DNA of 64,000 nucleotides from Buddleja alternifolia (taxonomy: Eukaryota > Streptophyta > Magnoliopsida > Lamiales > Scrophulariaceae): assembly GCA_019426215.1 (NCBI GenBank), contig CM033405.1, positions 9,959,001 to 10,023,000 on the forward strand. The letters run 5' to 3'. Below the pieces are notes generated by a model. That model was not told the origin of the DNA and did not search any database. It saw only the letters and a list, made by a program, of their open reading frames with translations. Positions 33,787 to 46,354 of the stretch are shown one piece after another. Position numbers and translations under genes: made by a program. Numbering within the stretch: the stretch's first letter is position 1; the number at the start of each line of letters is the position of its first letter.

Positions 33787-35224
33787 AGCTGTTGCCGTTT
33801 GGTGACGCGCCCTCGAGAGCGCTACTCCCATGTGTTTGACCTAAGGGTCAAATTGTAATTTTCCTTATTTCTAAATATTTTTTATTTAAATTGTGTTTTA
33901 GGCCTTGTGTCATTTTGTGCAATTTAATTTCAAATGCTAGCCTAATTTGTGATTTTATAAAATTAAGTTTTTTAAATCTCAATTTAAAATTTTATGTTTT
34001 AGGCTTGTCCTAAAATGGTATATTTCAAAATAGGGTTTTTTATTTAATTTGGAAATTAAAATAAAATAGAATTTTATTAATTTTCCAGATTGAATAAAAT
34101 TGGGGTTTTGAAATTGTATTTTTAGACTAATTGAAAAAGTAAGACTTTTTCATGTGGATTTCTAATATTGGTTTTTAGAAATTAAAGTCATTAGATCTAT
34201 TAATTAAATTAGCTTATCTTTACTTACAGTCGGTGAATATTAATTTATGAATTGCATGATAGCATGTTTATATGGTTATGTGGTGATCCCAGTCGAGCCA
34301 TAGACTAGTAGTTGTAATAATTTAAGGACGGCGTGCCATGTTTTCTTTTCTTGTAATTCAGACTTGAGGACCTTAGTATAGCGTTCGGGGTCCTTAGATT
34401 AGATTGGTCAACACCTTGATGGCTTAGGGTGTTTAGGAGTTAGCTTGACTAAGATCACATTTATAGTTTTTATGAAAGTTGTTACTTATAATCTTATGTT
34501 GTGTATGATGTGCATGTCTGCGTGATAACTTAAGAAAGATAAGTAACTGAAATTGCGAGACCTTGTTTGAAAAACCCCTTTAATAAATAATAAGTCCATA
34601 AATGGATAAATTGGGGGCTCGAAAGTTTCTGATTAGGTCCAGTGCCTTCCATCATTAGATGTTAGAGCGAATAGTGCGAGGAATGTCATCATTGTCTCAT
34701 GAGTCGTGGAATGGTGGCAAGTTAAGTGTACTTATCTCATAACTAGGCCTTCTATGTGACAAAGTGGTCATATTAGAAGTGCATACGGGTTTCAATTTCT
34801 CTAAGGAGTCGTCTACGAGTCATGGGACTACCTGGCTACTGTTATGCTGTGAGAATTTGATGGGTCAGACATAACCACATACTAGTGTGCTGTTGCATCG
34901 TGTTCTCGGGACGTATATGAAATGTGAGGCAAAACATCTCGAGGACCACAAGGGAAGTGGATGGGGTCGTTGTGCCCAGTCATGTATTACCGCCCATTGT
35001 CTCACGAGTCGTTGAATGAGGTATGGGATACTTGGCAGCTCGAGCCCACTGAGAATTGTCATGTTTCCTATTTTTGTCAATTGGGGTGATGGTATTTGAA
35101 AAGATAGTGGGATCACACATCTAAATTCAAAATTCCTTAATTACATGTGATATATCTTAAAACTGGATGTTAATTGTTTCACTTGTTCGCTTATATATAG
35201 TAATATCATGAGTATCGTTTATAC
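33787..35224 (+). other. Copia D leader, continued
   Basis: About 1.4 kb with no coding region. A short GC-rich end of the leader island (to about 33835) is followed by AT-rich sequence. B and C also have 1.7-2.1 kb leaders between primer site and gag, so this is a family trait. Confidence 0.6.
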
Positions 35225-35640
35225 ATGTTTATGGATCCTCAAAAGTAACAAGTTAGATGGCTCAAATTACGTCAATTGGTGTTTGGTTCTAGATGTATCT
35301 CATGGTCAAGAATCTTGATTATGTAATCAAAGGAGAAGTCCCATCTTGGCCCAAACCGGCAACTCGTGCTCGTACTTGGAGTATTGGACAAAGTAAATAG
35401 ATGATGAGGCTTATGTTCGACTTATTATATTGTCTATGATGTCTGACCTCATGATTGAGACATAAGGAAGGGTCAAGCTAGCCAAGGATCTCACCGATGA
35501 GTTGGAGAGAACATTTAGAGACAAGACACCAAAGGGTGACTGCTCTCATTGCCCTGGGATGGAACACTTGAGCAAGGATTGTCCTGCTCCCTTCAACTGC
35601 CACAATAAAGGTGTGTTTATTATTCAGGTTAATTTGTCAA
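35225..35640 (+). pseudogene. gag: Copia D gag remnant
   Basis: Begins near ATG 35225. KLDGSNYVNW is readable, then a frameshift gives YLMVKNLDYVIKGEVPSWP, the usual copia gag N-terminus. Most of the capsid is deleted. A CCHC knuckle (CSHCPGMEHLSKDC, about 35541-35582) remains. Several stops; not functional. Confidence 0.75.
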
Positions 35641-35729
35641 TTAACCATGTTTCTTGGGTGTTTTGACAACTGTTGTGGTACTCACCTTTGCAATGACTTG
35701 CAGTTGCTATCAAGAAGCAAATAACTAAA

Positions 35730-38045
35730 TGACAGAGACATGGTCCTGAGAATGGCTAGTGGAGCATCTTTCGCCGCAAAGGCTGTTGCAAAAATCGTCT
35801 TAGTTCTTGAGGATAGTAGTAGGTTTGTTCAAGGATGTTCATTATGTTCCTGGATTGATTAAGAACTTAATTTCAGTTTCTGTTTGGACAAAGAAGGGTT
35901 TTCTTTTAAAATAAATGATGGTTTTTGTTCAATGTTTTTGGGTTCGAAATTGATCATTAGGGCATATATGCATAACAACCTTTATATTTACCTGCATACT
36001 AATTCTCTTGCAATTCAACAAATAAAAAAAGGAAAACGTAAACTTGATGATCTACCTAATGCACAAATCTGGCATGTTAGACTTGGTCATGCATCTAAAG
36101 ATAGAATTCAAAAGTTGTCAAGTTTTTTTGAGCTTGATGAAGAAGAGAAACTACCGACTTGTGAATTTTGTCTAAAGGATAAAATGACAAAGTCACCATT
36201 TGGAAGCCAAATGGAACGTGCCAAGGATATACTTGAGTTAGTTCACTGTGTGGATCACTTAGTGTCAGTACATTAGGGAACTTTTCTTACTTCATAACCT
36301 TTACTGACAATTATTGTAGGTATGGTTATTTATATCTTATGAGATATAAGTCTATGGCTTTCGAAAAGTTCAAAGAATTTAGAAAGGAAGTAGAGAAACA
36401 AACTGGTAAAAGTATTATGGCTCTTTGATGTGATCGAGGAGGAGCATACATATCCGGCTAGCTCTTGGATTATTTGAAAAAGAACAGTATTCTATCTCAG
36501 TGGATGCCGCCTGGAACATCACAATTAAGTGGTGTGTTTGAGCAAAGGAAATCAAACATTGATGGACATAGTTCGGTCAATGATGATGTCCACAGATTTA
36601 CCAATGTTCTTCTGGGGTTATGCCATAGAAACAGATGCTTACCTATTGAATAGGTTACTGTCAAAGAGTGTTTCTGAAGTGCCGTATAAGACATGGCACA
36701 ATAAGTCACTCTCGTATAAGTCTTAGAATATGGGGGTGTGCTGCTCATGTCAAGTAGCTGGCGGGAGATAAGTTAGATTATAGATCTATCTTATGTAGGT
36801 TTGTGGGTTGCCCTAAGGAGTTCTATGGGTACTACTTCTATCACACCTTGGAACAAAAGGTTATTATTTCAAGGAACACTGTGTTCCTGGAGAAGCAACT
36901 CTATAGTGAGAATATAGATAGAATGATAGAACTTGAGAAAACTTAAGAAACACGAAGAAAGGCAAAATGAACCACAAACTGAAAGTACACAAATTTCATC
37001 TCTAAGAAGATCCGAAAGGGTCTTGAGACAACCTGAGAGGTGTTATGGCCATTAGTTGCAGGTGGGTATACAAACGCAAGTTGGGAGTACATGGAAACAT
37101 TACCACCTTCAAGACTCGCTTAGTGGCGAAAGGTTATACTCAGAGGCAAGGAGTTGACTATGAGGAGAGTTTTTTGCCACTCGCGATGAACAAGTCCATT
37201 AGGATTTTTTTGGCAATTCATATCTATCTTGATTATGAGATTTAGCAGATGGATGTGAAAACAACTTTCCTCAATGGAAACATTGATGAGGAAATTCATA
37301 TGGAATAGCCAGAGGGTTTCACATCTAATGGGAGTGAGCATAAGGGTGCAAGCTGCAAAGATCCATTTATGGTCTAAAACAAGCTTCCCCAAGCTAGAAT
37401 TTGAGATTTGATAAAGCTGTAAAGGAATATGGCTACATCAAGAACGGTTATAAACCGTGTGTGTACAAGAAAGTTTTTGGGAGAGCCATAAGGTTTCTAG
37501 TACTCTACGTTGTTGACATTCTTCTCATTGGAAATGATGTAGGAATGTTGCAATCAACGAAGGGTTGGTTGTCGACCCAATTTTCAATGAAAGATATGGG
37601 AGAAGCATCCTATGTTCTTAGTATAAGAATACACCGAGATAAGGAAAATATGTTTTTGGGACTCTCCCAATCTAAGTACATAGAACGAGTATTGAAAAGA
37701 TTCAATATGGAAAATTCTAAGAGAGGATTCATTCCAACAAGACATGGAATCTCTCTTTCCAAGTCAATATCCCCAAAGACTCCCGAGGAAAGAGAGAAAC
37801 TGTCAATTGTTTCCTATGCCTCGACTATAGGAAGCATTATGTATGCTATGCTATGTACTGGACCAGATGTGGCCGTTTCCAGCCAAATGTAAGGGACGAC
37901 CACTGGATTGTTATGAAAGTGATTTTAAAGTACTTGAGGCATACTCAAAATCTCTTTCTGGTATACACCAGAAGAAAATTGGAATTGGAGTGCTATTTAG
38001 ACTCAAGTTTTCAATTAGACATAGATGATCTTAAATTGATATCAG
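35730..38045 (+). pseudogene. pol: Copia D pol remnant (protease end to RNase H start)
   Basis: Readable in pieces: a protease tail (DVHYVPGLIKNLISVS), GAG-pre-integrase (IWHVRLGHASKDRIQ ... CEFCLKDKM), integrase core fragments (36310-36720), RT (RWVYKRKLGVHG, KTRLVAKGYTQRQGVDYEE, QMDVKT) and RT C-terminal part (37401-37892). The RT active site is YVVD at 37506-37517 instead of YVDD. Many stops and frameshifts are present. The frame stops at 38045 where copia C inserted and resumes at 55696. Confidence 0.85.
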
Positions 38046-38878
38046 TGTTAGTGTGTATGCCCTTAAATGCCATAAAGAGGATAGATTTATAGGGAATTGA
38101 TTTGTAACTAAACAATATCTTTTCATAATAAAAGGCATATTCTTGTTATTTTCTTATAGGCATTTGTAAGGTGTGAATGAATAACGTAAAGTCCTTGATA
38201 ATAAGGCAAACTTTCTACTGCCGATGGATTAGGGAGAATGGCACTAGAAGAGTTTGATCCTTATCATCTAAAATTGGTTCGCAAGCCAAAGAAAGTGTTG
38301 ACTGGACATCAATGCTAGTTAGAGACTTGTATGATATAAGTTTTGACAGAGAAAGTTCCAGTCGAACACTATGGAAACGGTAGTGGAAACTTATGTCACA
38401 GACTCCTCAGTTAGACTGATGTGTTCGAACACGACTCACATCGGTTTTGTCACATGGGTTTTCACTCACTGACAGTCAATGACAAAACTGATAAGTTGTG
38501 ATAAGTATGCGTGAACCTTAGACCTGAGGAATCAAGTTGAAGATGTACTTGTGACATCAAGTCTGTCATTAGAGTGGTTAGATCCAATTCACCCGTTGGT
38601 CGGGTCGACCTCGAAGTGCGACTTGATGGGCAAGTAGCATTCTTAATTCATTAGCAAAATGAGATTTAATCTCTCATAAGTGGATGAGCTAAATATCCTA
38701 TGCAGTCATGAATGAATAAGGTCAAATGACTTTGGCCAAAGCATTAGAGATATTCATGTTAGACATGAAAATATACTCGATGACCTTGATTCATTATGAG
38801 CAAAGCATATGGTCAAGTTCAGTGAGTTTGACTAAACCATGACTCTCACTTGACTGGCATATATGAATAAAAGGTTTA

Positions 38879-40642
38879 TGTTAGGATTATGCCCTCAGAT
38901 GCCATAGAGGATAGAATGATAGGGCATCTATCTTGTAATTAACTTATTTCAAATTATTATTAAAGGCATTATTTAGTTTTTAAAATTAAATCTTATCTGC
39001 ATATATAAGTAGTGTAAAACGTTTTGTCCGTGTTTTCAATGCAATCTCTCTACTTCCTACGGGATAGGAAAATTGGCACTAGAGAGATCGACCTTGATTA
39101 CTAAAAACAAGTTCGCAAGTAGAGTGAAGTCTTTAATGGACAAATAAAGACTTAGGACACTTGAACAATCTTATCTCTGACATGGGAGGGCTTGTCTAGT
39201 ATCATGGGATGATAGGAGATTAAAATTGTAGGCACATCAGTGGAACTGATATGCTCGAACACGACTCGCATCAGTTCTGTCACATGGGTTTTCACTCTGT
39301 GATTGTCAATGACAGAACTGATTATGCATAATAGGTGTAAGTGAACCTTTGACCTAAAACATCATGTTGAAGATGCATTTGTGACGTCAAGTATTTTATT
39401 AGAGTAGTTAGACTCAATTCACTCGTTGGTGCGGTCGACTTCGAAATGCAGCTTAATGGGCAAATGGTAGTCTTAGCTGATATCTAAATGGGATTTATTC
39501 TCTTATAAGTGAGTGAGAAAGTATCCTATGTGATTATAAATAAATAGAGATCCAAGTCTTTGGCCAAAGCAAAAAGAGATGATTGTGCTAGGCACTAAAT
39601 CGATCTCGATGATCTCGTATTATTATAATTAATACATATGGTCAAGTCCAGTGAATTTGACATAGCCATGACTCTAACTTGACTGGGGTACACGAACAAA
39701 GAGTTTATACTTACACGGTATTTACAATTGGAAGGTTGTGGAATGATCCTATCATTCGTTTTCGTCTAGGTTACGAAGTAGGTCACATGACTGACTAGGT
39801 ATTACCCACTTTCTTTGGTTTTTTCTCATTGCCAAACAAAACGAACCTAAAGAGTCGCGCTAAAGGATTGATAAAGAAAAACGAAAAAGGAATTTCTACT
39901 TTTCTTCTAGGAGTTTTAATTTATTGGATAAATTAAATAATTAATTATTCATTAGATGAAATAATTAATTATATGGATAACATTAATTATTAATTAATTT
40001 CCTAGGGAAATATATTAATGAATTAATTTGGTTAATTAATTGATTAATTGTATATAATAAATTATTATTTGAAATAAGAAATTAATTAAACAAAACAAAT
40101 CCCGGGCTTCTAGAAGGTGTCCAAGAGGACGCCTACTTGGCCAAATTGGGCGTCCCAGAGGAGCTCAATTTTAGGGCTCTTTTGTTTTGACTTGTTCAAT
40201 AAGTCATGAGATATATGAGGACTCTTTGACTTTGAACAAGAAAGATAATAACATAACTTTCACAACTCTCCTAGAAAGAAAGAAGGAAAAAATGTTCCTC
40301 CCCTTTTCTAAACCCTAGCCGTCGGCCCTTAGAGATTCAAATGGGAATTTTTCGATTGTTGATCCATGCATGACAATTTAGAGACGGCGTATTTTTGTTG
40401 TTCGAATCGAGTTCAAGATTTGACGATTCAAACAAAGGATCGAAGATTAGGAAACTTCAAATTTTCGACTACTTGGACGAAGAAGAAATTCACCAATGAC
40501 TTCGTTCTAACGAGTAAGTTTTATTCATTAAGTTTATTATGCAATTTGAATATGCGGTCATTGAATTCAACTTTGGGTTTTAAAATAAATTTTTTTGCAA
40601 TCCTTCCGCAGCGTTTAAGTTATTTTTCGCGAAACCCAACAG
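38879..40642 (+). repeat. Copia B 5' LTR (1764 bp)
   Basis: tgttaggattatgccc to gcgaaacccaaca. It contains inverted repeats atgccct/agggcat (38889-38927) and a perfect 13-bp stem (39270-39322). ttaattaat-rich around 39920-40090. Confidence 0.92.
39270..39322 (+). other. LTR hairpin with perfect 13-bp stem (copia B)
   Basis: atcagttctgtca pairs with tgacagaactgat around a 27-nt loop. The same structure is at 38440-38492 and 54475-54527 (C) and, weaker, at 56649-56701 (E), about 390 bp into each LTR. Confidence 0.7.
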
Positions 40643-40643
40643 T

Positions 40644-40655
40644 GGTATCAGAGTC
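40644..40655 (+). other. Copia B primer binding site (initiator tRNA-Met)
   Basis: tggtatcagagt, 11 of 12 bases, one base after the LTR end. Confidence 0.85.
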
Positions 40656-42758
40656 AATCTCTGATTTGCATATTTAATTGTGTTTATGTGATTTATGATA
40701 TGCATAAGATGAGTTTTTGAACCATGTGATTATGTGTTAATTAAATCTGCGTTTTTATGGTTTCAAGCATGGATTTTGATTTTTTATTTATTGCATATCT
40801 GTGTATATTTGTGATGTATGTAAAAAATCAGAAACGAGGAAGAATGGGGCTCAAAGAGCCCCAAACTGTAGCACGCAGCTGCTGTGTGAGAGCAGTGTGC
40901 AGCTGCTGCTACATGGCCTGGCCGCTACGCACACGGCCAGGTCGTGTGACCTGGCCACACGCACAAGACCCTACGGGTCGTGTGATATGACACACGACCC
41001 GCTGATTTGGGTCCGGGATCCAGGTCTGTAAACATGCTATGTATTGGGTCGAAGTTGGAATTTAGGTTTGGGTAAATTTAATTAGCTGGGTGGGTCAAAA
41101 GGATGATGTCCCGGTATAATTTAATTAATCCCAATGAGAAATTTTAATCAATTTCAACGTATTAATTAGATTGGGCTTAATTTAATTAATTCCAAATGGG
41201 CCAATTAGATGGGTGATTTGGACTTTAATTAAAAATAGTCCAATAGAAATTAATAGTGTGTGCATGTTTCTCCGAATGAATTAATTTGAGCTCAATTGAA
41301 TTAAATCCAAGTAGACCAAAAGGATGGTAACTTGGGTTTGATGATATCGAACCCAATAAGATTAATTGGAGTAAAATGTTTAATTGGAATAAATTAATTA
41401 TTTTTCTTGGAGATTAATAATTTATTTACAGATTAAATATTATTAATTTTTCCTCAACTTGGAAATTACTTGAATATTTGAATTAAGAATATAATTTTTT
41501 TTCTTGGATGATTAATAATTAATTTTTTAATCAAATAAAAGTTTTTCCATTTAATGGTTGCTTTAAATCATAATAAAATAGAATTCCATATTTTATGCAT
41601 TAATTTAGTTGGACTAATATTATTTTAATTAAAGGTAGATATACTTAATTTTAAATTTTGTATATCTAAGTCATCTAGTAGAACTAGAATGATTTTAATT
41701 GAAGTAAATATAAAAATTGGGAATTTATTTAAGGACTTTTTAGTTGGACTAAAATTTCAAATATCAACATAAGTGTTTTAATATTGCGAGCATGTATTAA
41801 ATATTGCAAGCGTGTATTAATTCATGGGAGCATGTCTAATGTGATGGAAACACTGATCATGGACGTAGGTTATGTTTGATTTACTTTTCTTTCAACGGGT
41901 TGTTGTTGAAAAATAGTTTAGAATTATTTAAGCTTGTAAAGTTTTGTTTTTCTGCTTTACCTTTACATGTGATGGCCTATTGGCTCGGGCCCTCTAGAAA
42001 AGTCCATGATAGAGTGTATATGAATTTATTTATTTAATTCCATGATAATATTGAGGCATATTTATAAGTAGAATAATTTATGCATGTTCGATATGTGATA
42101 GTTGCGCTATATAAATTGACTAATGTGCAAATTGAGACCAAACATTTGACAATTTAAATTCTCCCAATTAAATAATACCGAGTTAGAAAAGGATGTGTGA
42201 CATCCTCTCCCTCTACTAAAATTTCTAAAATTAAAATTACTATAAATGTGTAATGCTTCCCAGTTATGGGGGTTATGCATTTAGAAATAATTTAAAATTT
42301 TATTAAGTGCATGGAATGCCTTAATCGAAGCATATTTCACCCCAGAAACCTGTTTGGTTGCAAGGTGAAAATCAAATGTTAGATTATAGGAGTTAGTGGG
42401 AATGAACTCGGGTAGTTCACGAGCTTAGAAACCTGTTTGGTTACTGTTTGATGAACTATGGGGAAAGGTATTGAAATATTTATTGGATAAATTGATGTTA
42501 GGCATCACTTCAATTAATTTATAGGCCAGAAATCGGTTAGGTTGCAACCCATGTAATTAATTGAGGACTTTAATACCCGTTGTGTAATCGATGTCAATGA
42601 TGATTCCCGATTTTCACATGGGAGTGTGGGATTCAAAAAATGCAGTGGGAGCCAAGATAAATTTTAAGTCCTTAATTTTTCTTGGTTAAGTCAAATACAA
42701 GTAATCTAATTTAATCTGGTTTATTTCTGTAGTTATTTTCTCGTTTATATCTCTCAAA
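40656..42758 (+). other. Copia B leader with three GC-rich hairpins
   Basis: 2.1 kb with no supported gene. At 40868-41000 three hairpins follow one another: a 14-15 bp stem with one bulge (40868-40912), a perfect 9-bp stem ggccaggtc/gacctggcc with a gtgt loop (40935-40956) and a perfect 10-bp stem gggtcgtgtg/cacacgaccc (40975-41000). The rest is AT-rich. Confidence 0.7.
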
Positions 42759-43394
42759 ATGACAAACTCACTTTCAATATTACTCGGAAAAAATACTCTT
42801 ATTGGACCCAATTATGTGGACTGGCTTAAAAATTTGGAGATTGTCCTCAATATGGAATCTCTGGGATACGTCTTGGAGGCTGATATCCCGGCGGCTCCAT
42901 CCAGAACACGTGCCAACGAGGAAGAGGTCCGAGCCCATGAAAAATGGGTCAAGGACGACATCAGGGTGAGAGAATACATGCTGGGGTCTATGACCAATGA
43001 ACTTCAAAGGTCACATAATAAGATACCCACTACAAGAGCTATCCTAGCTCACCTGGTGGAGCTCTATGGTGAGCATAGTCGAACTGCACGATATAAGATA
43101 TCGAAAGAGCTCTTCGGAACCAAGATGAAAGAAAGTGAGAAGGTTGGTGATCATGTCCTCAAAATGATTTCGAGGATCGAGAAATTGGAAGCTCTCGACT
43201 TCACCATGAACGCCACCCTTCAAACTGACTTAATGTTTCAGTCTCTTCCTGATTCCTTTTCTCAATTTGTGGTTAACTTTAGCAGCAATGAGATAGAGCA
43301 ACTTAGCTGGGCTAATGAACAAGTTGGTTACTGCATAATCTTAAATGAAACTAAAGGGAAAGGAAACTGCTTTGGTCATTTCTTCTGGACCTAA
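42759..43394 (+). pseudogene. gag: Copia B gag
   Basis: Copia gag (UBN2 type) starting MTNSLSILLGKNTLIGPNYVDW. The region LAHLVELYGEHSRTARYKIS and LMFQSLPDSFSQFVVNF are family hallmarks. The last ~20 residues are out of frame after a small indel near 43350. In another frame the basic tail continues and a CCHC knuckle (CLECGELGHWKRNC) follows at about 43526-43567, outside this ORF. 212 codons. Confidence 0.88.
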
Positions 43395-46336
43395 AAAGTC
43401 TAAGTCTAAGAAGAAGAAAAATAAGAAGCACTCTGACAAGCTTGGAGTTGAAGGGGGTGTTTAAAAGGGTAAGGGAAAGGCTCAAGGGTTTTTATAAGAG
43501 CAAAGGATCTAAGAAAACCGACAGATGTCTCGAGTGTGGTGAGCTTGGCCATTGGAAGAGGAACTGTCCCAAATTAGGCAAAGGCGCAAAAGGTATAGAA
43601 CTTTTTATTTTTGAAACTAATTGTTCTATGACCATTTTTTCTACTTCATGGATTCTGCACTCAGGGGCTAGTGCCCATGTGTGTTGTTTGGAACAGGAAC
43701 TGCAGAGAAGTAGAAAGTTGGGCTGAGAAGAAGTGATGATCAAAGTAGGCATCGGGAAAGTGTCGCAGCAACTAGAATAGGATCTACTTCGTTATAATTG
43801 AATTCTGGACATTTATTGTTTTTAGATAATGTTTTAGTTTTGCCCAAGGGGCTTAAAAATATTGTTTCTATTCCGATCTTAGTTAAGATTGGATATACAT
43901 TCTGTTTTTCTAAGTTAAATTGCAACATTTATTATGGAAATAAATTAGTTGGCAATGCTTCTTTAGTTAATGGTTTCTATTATTTAAATGTCCATAATTT
44001 ATCTGATTTAAATGTTGTAACTAAGAAACGTGGTAGGCAAGAAGCTAACTTAAGACTAAAGTGGCATCTTAGACTAGACCATGCTGGAGAGCACAAGATT
44101 CACAAAATGAAAAAGACAGGCTTTTAATCTCACTAGGGTCGGATCCTTATCCAACATGTAAATCATGTCTCTTAGGCAAGATGGCTAGATCACCCTTCAC
44201 CGAGACTTTTGAAAGAGTCACTCAAGTCTTAGGATTAGTGCACACCGACGTTTGCAGACTATTTGGAGAAATGGCTCGTGGGGGTTTCTACTATTTCATC
44301 ACTTTCACAGACGACTATTCAAGATATGGTCTAGTGTATCTGATGAAGTAAAAGTCTAAATCCTTTGAAAGGTTCAAAGCTTCGGTAGAAAATCAAACCG
44401 GGCAACATATTAAAACTTTGCTATCGGATCGTGGATGAGAATATATGAGTGCCAAGTTTGATGAATTCCTTAGAGAACAAGGAATAATGTTACAACTAAC
44501 ACCACCAGCAACTCCTGAATTGAATGGAGTAGCCGAGCGAAGGAACCGAACTTTGTTGGACATGGTTCGTTCCATGCTTAGTTACACTAATTTACCCATT
44601 TCATTGTGGGGATACGAACTCCTTACTGCTGCTTATATATTAAACAGATGTCTCTCCAAATCCGTTCCCAAGACTCCGCGTGAGATGTGGAAAAATAGGA
44701 GACCAAATCTTAATCATATTAAGATTTGGGGATGTCCTGCTTATGTCAAGAAGACTAAAGTGGAGAAATTTGAGACAAGATTCCTCATGGGACGTTTAAT
44801 TGGTTATCCTGAAGATTCCATGGGATTCTTCTTTTACCTACATGATGATCAGAGAATCATTGTAGCCCTACTAACCCGCTTCTTTGAAGATGAATTCATT
44901 TAGGAAGGGGGAAAAGGTAGAAAGATTGTTCTAGAAGAACAAAATGAAACTCCCTCTGAGACATCTGTCCAAGAACCAAGGTCTAACCCAATAGTAGCAC
45001 AACCACCACGTAGATCTGGTAGAATACCACATGAACCTGAGAGGTATGGGTATCTACTGCAGAGGGAGCCTAAGCTCCACACTGTAGTACAAGAGGGTCA
45101 TTAAGATGATCCTTGTACCTATGATCAAGCGATGGTGGATGTCGACGCTTCAAGATGGCGAGAAGCGATGGAAACAGAGATGGACTCTATGCAATCAAAC
45201 CAAGTCTAGACTTTGGTAGATCGTCCTGAAGGTGTCAAACCTATAGGATGTAAGTGGATCTACAAAAGAAAGATAGGTACCGATGGCAAGGTTGACACCT
45301 TTAAAGCCAAGCTCGTAGCGAAAGGGTATAGTTGAAGAGAAGGAATTGACTATCAAGAAACCTTTTCGCCCGTGGCCACGATAAAGTCCATCCAAATACT
45401 GTTATCCATAGCTGCATACTTAGACTATGAGATATGGTAGATGGATGTCAAAATGGATTTCATATATGGATTCCTCGAGGAGGATACTATATGGAGAAGC
45501 CAAAGGGTTTTGTATCCGAGACCAATATCCATAAAGTATGTAAACTTGAGAGGTCCATATACGATCTCAAGCAAGCATATAGAAGCTGGAATCTCCGTTT
45601 TGATGAAGTAGTGAAGGGATATGGCTTCATCAAGAACGAAGATGAACCTTGTGTCTACAAGAAGACTAGTGGAAGCAAAATCTCATTCTTAGTACTATAT
45701 GAGGATCACATTCTACTTATAGGAAATGACGTAGGAATGCTCACCACAGTCAAGAAATTGCTTTCGAGTACGTTTTCCATGAAAGACTTGGGAAAAACAA
45801 CTTATATTCTTGGAATTCGTATCTATAGGGATAGAATTAATAGAGTGATAGGTTTCTCCCAAGCCTTTTACTTAGAAAAGGTCCTAAAAAGGTTTAGGAT
45901 GGAAAGTTCTAAGAAAGGGTTCCTTCCCATGAGACATAGAACTAAGGATATGATTCTCATCTATGGAGGTGGAGACTTGAATATGGAAGGTTACACTGAC
46001 TTGGACTTCCAGTCTGATGTCGATGACCGCAAACCCACTTCAGGGTTTGTTTTCACGCTTAATAGTGGGGCGGTGTCTTGGAAGAGCTCCAAGCAAAGCA
46101 CAACCGCGGATTCCACCACTAAAGCTGAATATGTGGCAGCTGCAGAGGCAACCAAAGAAGTTGTTTGGATGAGAAAGTTCCTTGGTGAACTTGAAGTGGT
46201 TCCTAGTTCACAGCTCCCGTTGCCACTTTATTGTAATAACAATGGAGCAACAACGCAAGCTAAGGAACCAAGGTCTCATAACAAGTCTAAACACATTGAG
46301 AGAAGATTTCACATCATTAGAGAGATCGTTGGCTGA
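43395..46336 (+). pseudogene. pol: Copia B gag tail and pol, broken
   Basis: Zinc knuckle, then a protease with HSGA (CAC at 43658-43660 replaces the catalytic Asp). GAG-pre-integrase (WHLRLDHAGEHKIHKM). The integrase core is broken by stops near 44348 and 44436 but keeps [15 protein letters not shown] is frameshifted around 45210-45450, and its active site is YEDH (45698-45709) instead of YVDD. RT is then fused to RNase H by a deletion (FLPMRHR to TKDMILIYG). RNase H runs through KHIERRFHI to a stop at 46336, after which the usual pol tail is missing. Confidence 0.88.
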
Positions 46337-46354
46337 GGAGAGATAGCATCATGC

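Noticed and set aside
33303..35224. Possible host gene between S1 and copia D gag
   Set aside because: No long frame, and both sides belong to the hAT-like element and D's leader.
40757..41031. Short ORFs across the GC-rich leader of copia B, and 48530-48812 in C
   Set aside because: Not conserved between B, C and D and explained by hairpin-forming GC-rich sequence.
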